Shown here piece after piece: positions 33,432 to 40,304 of a stretch of DNA of 40,304 bases. The notes under the pieces were generated by a model, which saw only the letters and a program-made list of their open reading frames with translations, ran no database searches and had not been told where the DNA came from. The DNA is from JBATTK01 sp049670505 (GTDB lineage Bacteria > Bacteroidota > Bacteroidia > Flavobacteriales > Flavobacteriaceae). The stretch covers positions 1-40,304 of the forward strand of contig JBATTK010000139.1 in assembly GCA_049670505.1 (NCBI GenBank), given 5' to 3'. The translations under genes and the position numbers were made by a program. How positions within the stretch are numbered: the stretch's first letter is position 1; the number at the start of each line of letters is the position of its first letter.

Positions 33432-34544
33432 TTAAGCATTTTCCGTAATAAATGTGGCCACTTTTTCACTTGCACCTTTTCCGCCAAGCTTTTTCTCCAA
33501 TTCATAATAGGCTTCAAAAAGGATTTTTCGCTTGGGGCCATCAAGAATCTTACGTAGTTCGGAAGTAAGATTTTTGGTGTTCAGATCTCCCTGTATCAGT
33601 TCTTTTACAACTTCTTTTTCCATGATTAAATTTACTAGGGAAATATAATTCAATGTAATGATTCGTTTTGCTATCTGGTACGATAACCAATTCCCTTTGT
33701 AACAAACAACCTGTGGTATCTTGAGCAGAGCGGTTTCCAAGGTTGCCGTGCCACTGGTCACCAACGCGGCATAGGAGAGGCTCAAAAGATCATAGGTTCT
33801 ATTTTCAACGAAACCTACATGGTCATTGCCCAAAAAATCAGCATAAAAGCTTTTTTCCAAGCTTGGGGCCCCGGCGATGACAAATTGATATTCCGGAAAG
33901 GAATCTTTCACGGATAGCATTATGGATAGCATTTTTTGTACCTCCTGTTTGCGACTACCGGGCAATAATGCGATAATAGGCTTGTTCGGATCTAGGTTAT
34001 ATTCTGTTCTAAAACTTTTTTCACCGGCCTGTGGTCTGTCGGCAATGGCATCTATTAAAGGATGTCCAACAAAATGTACCGGAAAATTATGCTTCTTTTC
34101 ATAAAAATCCTTTTCAAAGGGAAGGATGACGTACATGGCGTCTATATCTCGCTTTATTTTGTGGATACGATGCTCTCGGGAAGCCCATATCTGTGGAGAA
34201 ATATAGTAGTTGGTCCTATATTTATTTTCTTTGGCCCACTTTGCAATTCTGAGATTAAACCCGGAATAGTCGATAAAGATAATTACATCGGGCTCAAAAT
34301 TTGTAATGTCCTCTTTACAGTAAGCGATGTTCTTGAAAATGGCACTTATGTTTCGCACCACTTCCAAAAAGCCCATAAAGGCCATTTCTTTGTAGTGTTT
34401 TACCAACGTACCCCCCGCTTGTTGCATCAAATCACCTCCCCAGCACCGTATCTTTGCATCCCCATCTTTCGCTTTTAAAGCTTTGATAAGGTTTGATCCG
34501 TGTAAATCTCCGGAAGCCTCTCCTGCAATGATGTAATATTTCAT
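33432..34544 (-). CDS. lpxB: Lipid-A-disaccharide synthase
   Basis: A 370-residue GT19 enzyme joining UDP-2,3-diacylglucosamine and lipid X to form lipid A disaccharide at the inner membrane. Motifs are YYIIAGEASGDLHGSNLI at the start, FIDYSGFNLRIAKWAK, YYISPQIWASREHRIHKI, FVGHPLID, IALLPGSRKQEV, and TSGTATLETALLKIPQVVCY. Complete length. It precedes the NlpC/P60 and comEC genes and follows a 239-bp gap after the surE pair. Confidence 0.96.
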   Translation of the reverse strand: MKYYIIAGEASGDLHGSNLIKALKAKDGDAKIRCWGGDLMQQAGGTLVKHYKEMAFMGFLEVVRNISAIFKNIAYCKEDITNFEPDVIIFIDYSGFNLRIAKWAKENKYRTNYYISPQIWASREHRIHKIKRDIDAMYVILPFEKDFYEKKHNFPVHFVGHPLIDAIADRPQAGEKSFRTEYNLDPNKPIIALLPGSRKQEVQKMLSIMLSVKDSFPEYQFVIAGAPSLEKSFYADFLGNDHVGFVENRTYDLLSLSYAALVTSGTATLETALLKIPQVVCYKGNWLSYQIAKRIITLNYISLVNLIMEKEVVKELIQGDLNTKNLTSELRKILDGPKRKILFEAYYELEKKLGGKGASEKVATFITENA

Positions 34545-34783
34545 TCGTATAAAGAATCAAGTTCAACTTTTAAGATCAAGTTTAATCGTATTTTGCTTTT
34601 TGTTTCTAATGACCGTTATCATTATTTTATTGGCTCCTCCGCTTCATTCAGCAATTCAAAACCTTTTGACGGATTACCATGATTCACTTTCTTTACCATT
34701 TATAGTGAATGAACTCAAGATGAATTCAATATTTTTTACGATTCCCCCACATTGAATTTGAGCTTAATTTTGGGAACTTGCAC
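34545..34783. other. Gap upstream of lpxB with two inverted repeats
   Basis: A 239-bp stretch on the minus-strand path from the surE pair to lpxB. It contains ATTCACT/AGTGAAT (34682-34688 and 34704-34710, 15-nt loop) and ATTCAAT/ATTGAAT (34724-34730 and 34751-34757) extended by CTCAA/TTGAG with a bulge. Neither has a T-run. A 25-codon frame (34622-34699) starts in the loop of the first one but lacks a ribosome-binding site. Confidence 0.4.
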
Positions 34784-35065
34784 TTAAAAAATCTTATAAT
34801 ACAGAATTAGCATGGCGGTCAATAAAGTAGCCATGAGCACCCCTCTTGCCCTTTGATCCCTTCGGAGTTTTAAGAACCCAAAGAAGGCAATCAGGTTAAG
34901 TATGGCCCCTAGGGCCAATAGGCTTCCTATATGGCCCTGTATTACGGCCGCCCTATACGTATCCACGATACTTAAATCCGAAAATAGAACAATGTACAAA
35001 AGTGTGCCTATGGTATTTGCAATGATACCGACTATAAAGCCTATTAAAACCTCCTTTTTATTCAT
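34784..35065 (-). CDS. Small three-helix membrane protein downstream of surE
   Basis: A 93-residue protein with three hydrophobic helices (about 7-28, 45-67, 77-91) and a short basic loop (KLRRDQRARG). Its start overlaps the surE stop by 8 bp, which supports translational coupling. I do not recognise a family; it looks like a conserved small membrane protein of flavobacterial surE neighbourhoods. No signal peptide or cysteines are visible. Confidence 0.78.
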   Translation of the reverse strand: MNKKEVLIGFIVGIIANTIGTLLYIVLFSDLSIVDTYRAAVIQGHIGSLLALGAILNLIAFFGFLKLRRDQRARGVLMATLLTAMLILYYKIF

Positions 35066-35831
35066 TTAAATCCCAATTGTTTATGTGTTGTATAACGTGG
35101 TGCGCCGTTAGATCGAACTGTGTGGGCACCACGGAAATATAGTTATTGGCCAATGCCCATTCGTCCGTATCTTCTCCTTTGTCCAGCAGTTCGAACTCGC
35201 CCGTAAGCCAGTAGTAATCCTTTCCATTGGGATTGGTGCGTTTATCGAATTTTTCTTTCCAATTAGCTCTTGCCTGTCTGCAAATTTTTATTCCTTTAAT
35301 CTGCTCCGCAGTTACTTTTGGAATGTTTACATTGAGTACCACACCTCTAGGAATACCATTTTCCAAGGCCTCGGAGACTATTTTCTTAATGGCTTCCCCT
35401 GCAGGTTCAAAATTGGCGGACCAAGAATAATCACAAAGTGAAAAACCGATAGCAGGAACCCCTTCTATACCGGCTTCTATAGCGGCGCTCATTGTACCGG
35501 AGTAAATTACATTTATGGAAGAATTGGAACCATGGTTTATACCACTTACACAGATATCAGGTTTTCTATACAAAAGCTCCTGAAGTGCCAATTTTACACA
35601 ATCTGCAGGGGTGCCACTGCAGCTATACTCCTCCGTTTCCCCATTATCTATTTTGATTTTTTTGGAGTATAAGGTATTGTTTAAGGTAATGGCATGCCCC
35701 ATACCGGATTGGGGACTATCCGGTGCTACAACGACAACCTCCCCTATTTCTTTCATAAAACCTACTAAAGACCTTAATCCAGGTGCCGTAATACCGTCGT
35801 CATTCGTTACCAGAATCAAGGGTTTTTCCAT
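35058..35831 (-). CDS. surE: 5'/3'-nucleotidase SurE
   Basis: 257 residues from ATG 35831 (MEKPLILVTNDDG). An in-frame ATG lies 36 bp upstream (35867), but the extra residues precede the universally N-terminal metal-binding TNDDG motif, so the shorter start is preferred. Other motifs are SGMGHAITLN, SGTPADCVKLAL, and SGINHGSNSSINVIYSGTMS with the conserved Asn and Ser residues. It is a divalent-metal phosphatase that dephosphorylates nucleoside 5'- and 3'-monophosphates in the cytoplasm. It shares a transcript with the small membrane protein gene. Confidence 0.94.
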   Translation of the reverse strand: MEKPLILVTNDDGITAPGLRSLVGFMKEIGEVVVVAPDSPQSGMGHAITLNNTLYSKKIKIDNGETEEYSCSGTPADCVKLALQELLYRKPDICVSGINHGSNSSINVIYSGTMSAAIEAGIEGVPAIGFSLCDYSWSANFEPAGEAIKKIVSEALENGIPRGVVLNVNIPKVTAEQIKGIKICRQARANWKEKFDKRTNPNGKDYYWLTGEFELLDKGEDTDEWALANNYISVVPTQFDLTAHHVIQHINNWDLNE

Positions 35832-36015
35832 GATATATAATTTATGGCGTAAAAATACGTTTTTCAATAAGAAATCATCTCTAAGGTGTTTAACAAAAAA
35901 TTAATCGCCCAGCTACAGACTGGCATGGTTTTTTCATTATCTTAGGGAATTCATATGTTTTGCAAGGATAGTAGATGACTTATCCTACCGAAAAATTGAT
36001 ATAAAGGATTATAAC

Positions 36016-38145
36016 ATGAAAAAGAATTTTGCCCTCGCTTTACTGACGATACTTGTAGCAGTCGCTTCCTGTAGTTTTACCAACAAGTCTTTTGAGAACG
36101 ATGATAAGGATAAGTTGTTATTGGATTTAATAGCTTATGTATTGGAACGTGGCCATTATGAACCAAAGGATATCAACGATGATTTTTCCGTTAGTGTTTT
36201 TGAGGATTTTATAAATGTGATCGATCCGACAAAGCGCTATTTTCTAGAAGATGATATCATGGAGTTTGAAAAGTATAAGTTCCAGATAGACGATCAGATC
36301 AAGAATACGGATATCAGCTTCTTTAATCTGGTATATGAAAGGTTAATGAAACGTATGGGTGATGCAAAAGGTATCTATAAAGAAGTGCTGGATCGCCCTT
36401 TTGATTATAAAAAAAATGAGTTTATCAATATCGACTATGAAGAACAAACTTTTGCAACCTCCAAGGCCAATTTAAAGGAACGTTGGAGAAAACAACTCAA
36501 ATATGCCACCTTGGGCACCTATGATTCCAAATTGGATAATGAAAGCAAAAAGAAAGAAGACGGTTCTTCCTCAAAATCACTTTCCCCCAAAGAAATAGAA
36601 ATCGCTTCCAGGGAGGCCACCAAAAACACTTTGGACGAGTTTTTTGATTTTGTGGATGATTTGGAACGTAAGGACTGGTTTGTGCAGTACATAAACACCA
36701 TTGTGGATGAGTTTGATCCGCATACGTTCTATTTTGCACCGGAGGACAAGGAAAAATTCGATACCAGTATATCCGGTAAGTTCGAAGGCATCGGTGCGCG
36801 TTTGCAAAAAAAACCCGAGGGTGCCAAAATAGTAGAGATCATATCCGGCGGACCAGTATGGCAAGATCAACAGATAGAAGTGGGTGATGAAATCATTAAA
36901 GTAGGGCAGGATGGGAATCCCCCTGTTGATATCGTAGGTATGCGTTTAGATGATGCCATTAAGATGATCAAGGGGCCTAAAGGAACCGTTGTGGACCTCA
37001 CCGTAAGAAAAGTAGATGGTTCAACAGAAGTAATCTCCATTACAAGGGATGTAGTGGAATTGGAGGAATCCTATGCCAAGTCTGCCAACATTATAAAAGG
37101 TAACCAGAAGTTTGGATTGATCAATCTCCCTAAGTTCTATGTGGATTTTGATGATTATAGTGAAAGAAATGCCGCTTCGGACGTAGCCAAGGAAGTAGAA
37201 CGACTTAAACTGGAAGGTATAGAAGGATTAGTATTGGATCTTCGTGATAATGGTGGAGGTTCATTAAAGACGGTTGTAGAAATGGCAGGTCTGTTCATTA
37301 AAGACGGTCCTATCGTACAAGTACGCTCATCAGGTAAGGATAAGGAAGTTTATGATGATAAGGATGAACGCGTTCAATGGGACGGACCTTTAGTGATATT
37401 GGTCAATGAATTATCCGCATCCGCCTCGGAAATATTGGCCGCCGCAATGCAAGATTATAAAAGGGCTGTGGTTATTGGTAGCAAGCAGACCTTTGGGAAA
37501 GGTACCGTGCAAAATGTTATTCCATTGGATAACATTGTGCGAAGCAACGAACACGGAGATTTGGGTGCTATAAAATTGACTACCCAAAAGTTTTATAGGA
37601 TTAATGGAGGGTCTACCCAATTGGAAGGTGTTAAGAGCGATGTGGTGGTTCCGGACAAATATAGTTATATAGATTTAGGTGAAAGAGATCAACAGAATCC
37701 ATTGACTTGGGATAAGATTTCACCTGCACAATATGAAGTTTGGGATGGTTATATTGATTACGAACAGACGATTGCCAACAGCGAGAAACGTATGTCCGCA
37801 AGCCAACAGATAAAACTGATCGAGGAAAACGCAAAATGGCTAAAAGAGCAACAGGATGAGACGGTGGTTTCCTTAAATTATGATGTTTATAAGAAGGGAG
37901 AGGAAAAAATAAAGAAAAAATCCAAATATTTTAAGTCGTTATCGGACTATGATTCCAGACTTACATTTGAATCCTTAAAATATGAGCAACAATTGTTTAC
38001 AAAGGATTCCGTACTACGGGAAAAAAGAGACCGCTGGCATAAAAATTTGGCCAAGGATGTTTATGTGGAGGAGGCTGTAAATGTTTTACAGGACCTTAAG
38101 ATCAACAATATCAAACATACCAAGTTGGCAAGTGTAAAAGGATAA
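36016..38145 (+). CDS. Carboxy-terminal processing protease (tail-specific protease, S41)
   Basis: A 709-residue protein with lipobox-like VASC (Cys19), so probably lipid-anchored in the periplasm. It has an N-terminal helical region (to about 210), a PDZ domain (about 245-340, FEGIGARLQKKPEGAKIVEI and the following GDEIIKVGQD), the S41 protease core with LVLDLRDNGGGSLKTVVEMA and the catalytic pair Ser469 (LSASASEILAAA) and Lys495 (FGKGTVQNV), and a C-terminal DUF3340-like helical tail (from about 575). It degrades or trims proteins from their C-termini, as Prc does. Single-gene unit with a very strong terminator. Confidence 0.93.
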   Translation: MKKNFALALLTILVAVASCSFTNKSFENDDKDKLLLDLIAYVLERGHYEPKDINDDFSVSVFEDFINVIDPTKRYFLEDDIMEFEKYKFQIDDQIKNTDISFFNLVYERLMKRMGDAKGIYKEVLDRPFDYKKNEFINIDYEEQTFATSKANLKERWRKQLKYATLGTYDSKLDNESKKKEDGSSSKSLSPKEIEIASREATKNTLDEFFDFVDDLERKDWFVQYINTIVDEFDPHTFYFAPEDKEKFDTSISGKFEGIGARLQKKPEGAKIVEIISGGPVWQDQQIEVGDEIIKVGQDGNPPVDIVGMRLDDAIKMIKGPKGTVVDLTVRKVDGSTEVISITRDVVELEESYAKSANIIKGNQKFGLINLPKFYVDFDDYSERNAASDVAKEVERLKLEGIEGLVLDLRDNGGGSLKTVVEMAGLFIKDGPIVQVRSSGKDKEVYDDKDERVQWDGPLVILVNELSASASEILAAAMQDYKRAVVIGSKQTFGKGTVQNVIPLDNIVRSNEHGDLGAIKLTTQKFYRINGGSTQLEGVKSDVVVPDKYSYIDLGERDQQNPLTWDKISPAQYEVWDGYIDYEQTIANSEKRMSASQQIKLIEENAKWLKEQQDETVVSLNYDVYKKGEEKIKKKSKYFKSLSDYDSRLTFESLKYEQQLFTKDSVLREKRDRWHKNLAKDVYVEEAVNVLQDLKINNIKHTKLASVKG

Positions 38146-38157
38146 TTCGAGAATTAT

Positions 38158-38198
38158 GATATTAAAAAACCCGGCTAAAGGCCGGGTTTTTTAATATC
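38158..38198 (+). terminator. Strong bidirectional terminator after the tail-specific protease
   Basis: An 18-bp perfect stem: GATATTAAAAAACCCGGC (38158-38175), loop TAAAG, and its exact complement 38181-38198. Both arms carry six-base A/T tracts next to a CCCGGC core. It would stop transcription in either direction. Confidence 0.95.
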
Positions 38199-38315
38199 GA
38201 TTTTTATAAGATTTTTTAAATCGACTCAAAATAGATTTCTATTTAACAGTTATATTATGGTATCAAGCATTGGAAGTTCATAAATTTATAAACCACTTCA
38301 CTAAATAGCTCCGTC

Positions 38316-39896
38316 ATGATATCCAAGAAAGTAAGCTTACTTTTCATCTGCTTTGTTCTTTTTGCTTGCCAGAATGATGAACCTGAAAACCCTGAAGTAG
38401 ATCCCATCCCGAATGGAAATACCGTTGATGTAATTATTAACGATGAGGTGAGCCTGGACCCAACGGGATATGCTCCGCTTTCCGCTTCTATAACATTAGA
38501 AACAAAAGAACCCGTTAGGGTTAGTATAAAGATTGTAGGGCAAAATGGTCCCGATTCGGATATCATACAGGATTTCCCTGAGATAGGAACCAATTTAAGT
38601 ATTCCGGTACTTGGGTTGTATGCGGATTTCAACAATACGGTCGAACTCACTTTTTTTGATACTTCTGGTAGTAATTTGGGAGTTGAAACGTATAGAATTC
38701 TTACAGAACCACTTATTGACGAGATGCCGCAGATTACTATCGAAGAGGCAAAAAGAGACCAAATGGCCGTGGGAATGACGCTAGTGAGTTATTTTGGCCA
38801 TAGCGGAACACCTTTCCCCCAAAGACCGTTCATGTTCGATTCCTTTGGAGATATTAGATGGTATCTCAATTTTAGTTCGCACCCTCAGCTGGGCAATCTT
38901 TTTTATGACAACGGTATGGAACGCCTCACCAACGGAAATTTCTATTTTGGATCAGGAGGAGCAGGTTTTGGAGGCAGTGGCGATAACCTCATTTATGAAA
39001 TAGATATGTTCGGTAAGGTGGTAAATTCATGGGAAATGGTAGGTTATGGCTTTCATCATGAAGTATTTGAAAAACCTGATGGGAATTTCTTGGTTACCGT
39101 TAATAAACTGTCCGCTTCAACTATTGAAGATCATATTATAGAGATAGATCGGATCAGCAAAGAAATTATAAATGTTTGGGATTTAAATCTTTCGTTGGAA
39201 AACACAAGGACAACCTTAACGAACGACTCCCAAGACTGGTTTCATGCCAATGCCGTCACGTATGATGAAACCGATGATACTATCCTTGTTTCCGGCCGTA
39301 CCCAAGCACTTGTAAAGCTGACCGCGAATAATGAAGTGGTATGGATCATGGGGCCTCATAAAGATTGGGGTATATCCGGCAACGGAATAGATCTCAATCA
39401 ATTTTTGCTGCGGCCTTTGGATAAGGACGGCCAACCAATTTTAGATCAAACGATTCTTGATGGTGATGAAAATCATCCAGATTTTGAATGGAACTGGTAT
39501 CAACATGCACCTTTAATAATGCCCAATAAAGATATTATGCTTTTTGATAATGGGGATAATCGGAATTTTTCCGGAGATGTGGATTATAGTCGTGCCGTGG
39601 TCTATACATTGGATGAAACAAATAGAACTGTACAGCAAACATGGCAATATGGCAAGGAAAGGGGTGAGGAGGTCTATTCCAGGATTGTTTCCGATGTGGA
39701 TTATTTGGAATCGGTAGATCATGTATTGTTTTCTCCAGGTGCAGTTTTTTTTAACAGCGGACTTTACGGAAAATCTATCGAAACGGATTTTGAAACTGGG
39801 GAGGTAATTTTTGAGGCGACCATAATACCTCCTTTAGCCTTTTTTAATATCATCACTTTACATAGGACGGAACGGTTGCCACTTTATTCAGATTAG
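38316..39896 (+). CDS. Arylsulfotransferase (ASST)-like lipoprotein
   Basis: A 526-residue lipoprotein: lipobox FAC (Cys18), an acidic Pro/Glu linker, an N-terminal beta-sandwich (about 30-140) and a six-bladed propeller. GFHHEVFEKPDGNFL, WFHANAVTYDETDDTIL and QHAPLIMPNKDIMLFDNGDN are the repeated blades and His-containing loops of the ASST family. Family members transfer sulphate between phenolic donors and acceptors via a His. Which His would be catalytic here is not certain, and no sulphatase or Dsb partner is adjacent. A function in sulphated-compound turnover is inference. Confidence 0.8.
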   Translation: MISKKVSLLFICFVLFACQNDEPENPEVDPIPNGNTVDVIINDEVSLDPTGYAPLSASITLETKEPVRVSIKIVGQNGPDSDIIQDFPEIGTNLSIPVLGLYADFNNTVELTFFDTSGSNLGVETYRILTEPLIDEMPQITIEEAKRDQMAVGMTLVSYFGHSGTPFPQRPFMFDSFGDIRWYLNFSSHPQLGNLFYDNGMERLTNGNFYFGSGGAGFGGSGDNLIYEIDMFGKVVNSWEMVGYGFHHEVFEKPDGNFLVTVNKLSASTIEDHIIEIDRISKEIINVWDLNLSLENTRTTLTNDSQDWFHANAVTYDETDDTILVSGRTQALVKLTANNEVVWIMGPHKDWGISGNGIDLNQFLLRPLDKDGQPILDQTILDGDENHPDFEWNWYQHAPLIMPNKDIMLFDNGDNRNFSGDVDYSRAVVYTLDETNRTVQQTWQYGKERGEEVYSRIVSDVDYLESVDHVLFSPGAVFFNSGLYGKSIETDFETGEVIFEATIIPPLAFFNIITLHRTERLPLYSD

Positions 39897-40071
39897 AATA
39901 AAGTCTGTGCCTGTTGCTTTTGGATCAATCAGATGGTGCATGTTCATCTCATTAACAGGATCTTTTTTACTCCAACGCGATAGATATCTTGAAAATTGAC
40001 CACTTGAAGTTGATGAAGATGAACCAGAGTGAATTGTTTTGTTTAATTTTGATTATTTGCGCAAACAACAA

Positions 40072-40304
40072 ATGAAGAAGAAAACCACGTATACAATTTT
40101 ACTGATTGTCTGTATTGTCGGTTTTTGGGTCTTCGAAAATTTTTATACCCCGGATACTTACTCAGCTCCACAAGGTGAGGGACTTAAAACATTGATATCT
40201 TCTGATTTTTTACCAAGTTCCACTACAGGGGCCATTGTAGCGCATAATCATTTTTCCCTATCCTATCATGAAGCCTATGAACAAGCCGAATGGGTGGCCT
40301 ATAG
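40072..40304 (+). CDS. DNA/RNA non-specific endonuclease, N-terminal part, cut by window edge
   Basis: Frame opens at ATG 40072 and stays open to the edge, 77 codons. It starts with a basic end and one hydrophobic helix (MKKKTTYTILLIVCIVGFWV), then LPSSTTGAIVAHNHFSLSYH and EAYEQAEWVAY. The last block is the characteristic start of Bacteroidota NUC1-type (beta-beta-alpha metal) nucleases, which continue into the DRGH active site beyond the edge. It would degrade DNA and RNA outside the cytoplasm. The active site cannot be checked in this window. TAATTTTG lies just upstream (about 40045) as a possible -7 box. Confidence 0.75.
   Translation, partial: MKKKTTYTILLIVCIVGFWVFENFYTPDTYSAPQGEGLKTLISSDFLPSSTTGAIVAHNHFSLSYHEAYEQAEWVAY

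Noticed and set aside
34622..34699. 25-codon frame before lpxB as a leader peptide gene
   Set aside because: No ribosome-binding site, no recognisable regulatory codon run, and such short frames are expected by chance. Kept only as a note.
40040..40052. TAATTTTG as a firm promoter of the endonuclease gene
   Set aside because: Good -7 match but no -33 TTTG at the usual distance in a very AT-rich stretch; mentioned only in the gene entry.

Overview
The window looks like a chromosome segment of a member of the Flavobacteriaceae (Bacteroidota), probably marine. Supporting signs are the AT-rich composition, promoter boxes of the Bacteroidota TAnnTTTG type, many lipoproteins and outer-membrane beta-barrels, a GYDIA-type mevalonate-pathway kinase beside a class II HMG-CoA reductase, a DPP-IV/POT peptide-scavenging pair, and family-typical versions of CoaX, LptC, PpiD and ComEC. 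No taxon can be named from the sequence alone. Most of the window is dense, ordinary chromosome. I see no phage, CRISPR array, intact insertion sequence or origin.

Layout. 1-6669: a truncated FAD/NAD(P) oxidoreductase (-), then a plus-strand run of a DUF547 protein, an outer-membrane barrel, a GH113-like lipoprotein, a BamA/TamA-like protein and an N-acetylmuramoyl-L-alanine amidase. 6670-6950: gap with heptamer tandem repeats. 6951-8807: a 3-hydroxyisobutyrate-dehydrogenase-like enzyme and an AraC regulator (-). 8866-14057: a seven-gene minus-strand operon with the signature of arsenosugar biosynthesis. From promoter to end it encodes a rhodanese, a TIGR04282 transferase, a purine nucleoside phosphorylase, the arsenite methyltransferase ArsM, a second DUF547 protein, a TIGR04283 glycosyltransferase and a small protein. 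The radical-SAM enzyme ArsS that normally partners ArsM is absent. 14190-15755: GH32 fructan hydrolase lipoprotein. 15756-16622: the only long gene-poor stretch. It holds a possible 31-residue membrane peptide, repeat-like hairpins, terminators and tRNA-Phe with its promoter.

16623-24340: a plus-strand envelope block of coaX, a beta-barrel, a TPR protein, lptC, a small membrane protein, a CorC/HlyC-like protein and a PpiD-like foldase. A 160-bp MITE-like element abuts the ppiD stop codon. 24562-26816 (-): GYDIA GHMP kinase and HMG-CoA reductase of the mevalonate pathway. 26983-30803 (+): DPP-IV and POT transporter. 30812-35831 (-): surE, a small membrane gene, lpxB, an NlpC/P60 lipoprotein and comEC. 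36016-38145 (+): tail-specific protease, followed by a very strong terminator. 38316-39896 (+): arylsulfotransferase-like lipoprotein. 40072 to the edge: the start of a DNA/RNA non-specific endonuclease.

The points most worth a second look are the arsS-less arsenosugar operon, a 24-bp perfect repeat lying across two unrelated stop codons 25 kb apart, and the MITE-like element whose 3-bp target duplication is the stop codon of ppiD. The last two suggest small mobile sequences that settle on TAA stop codons.
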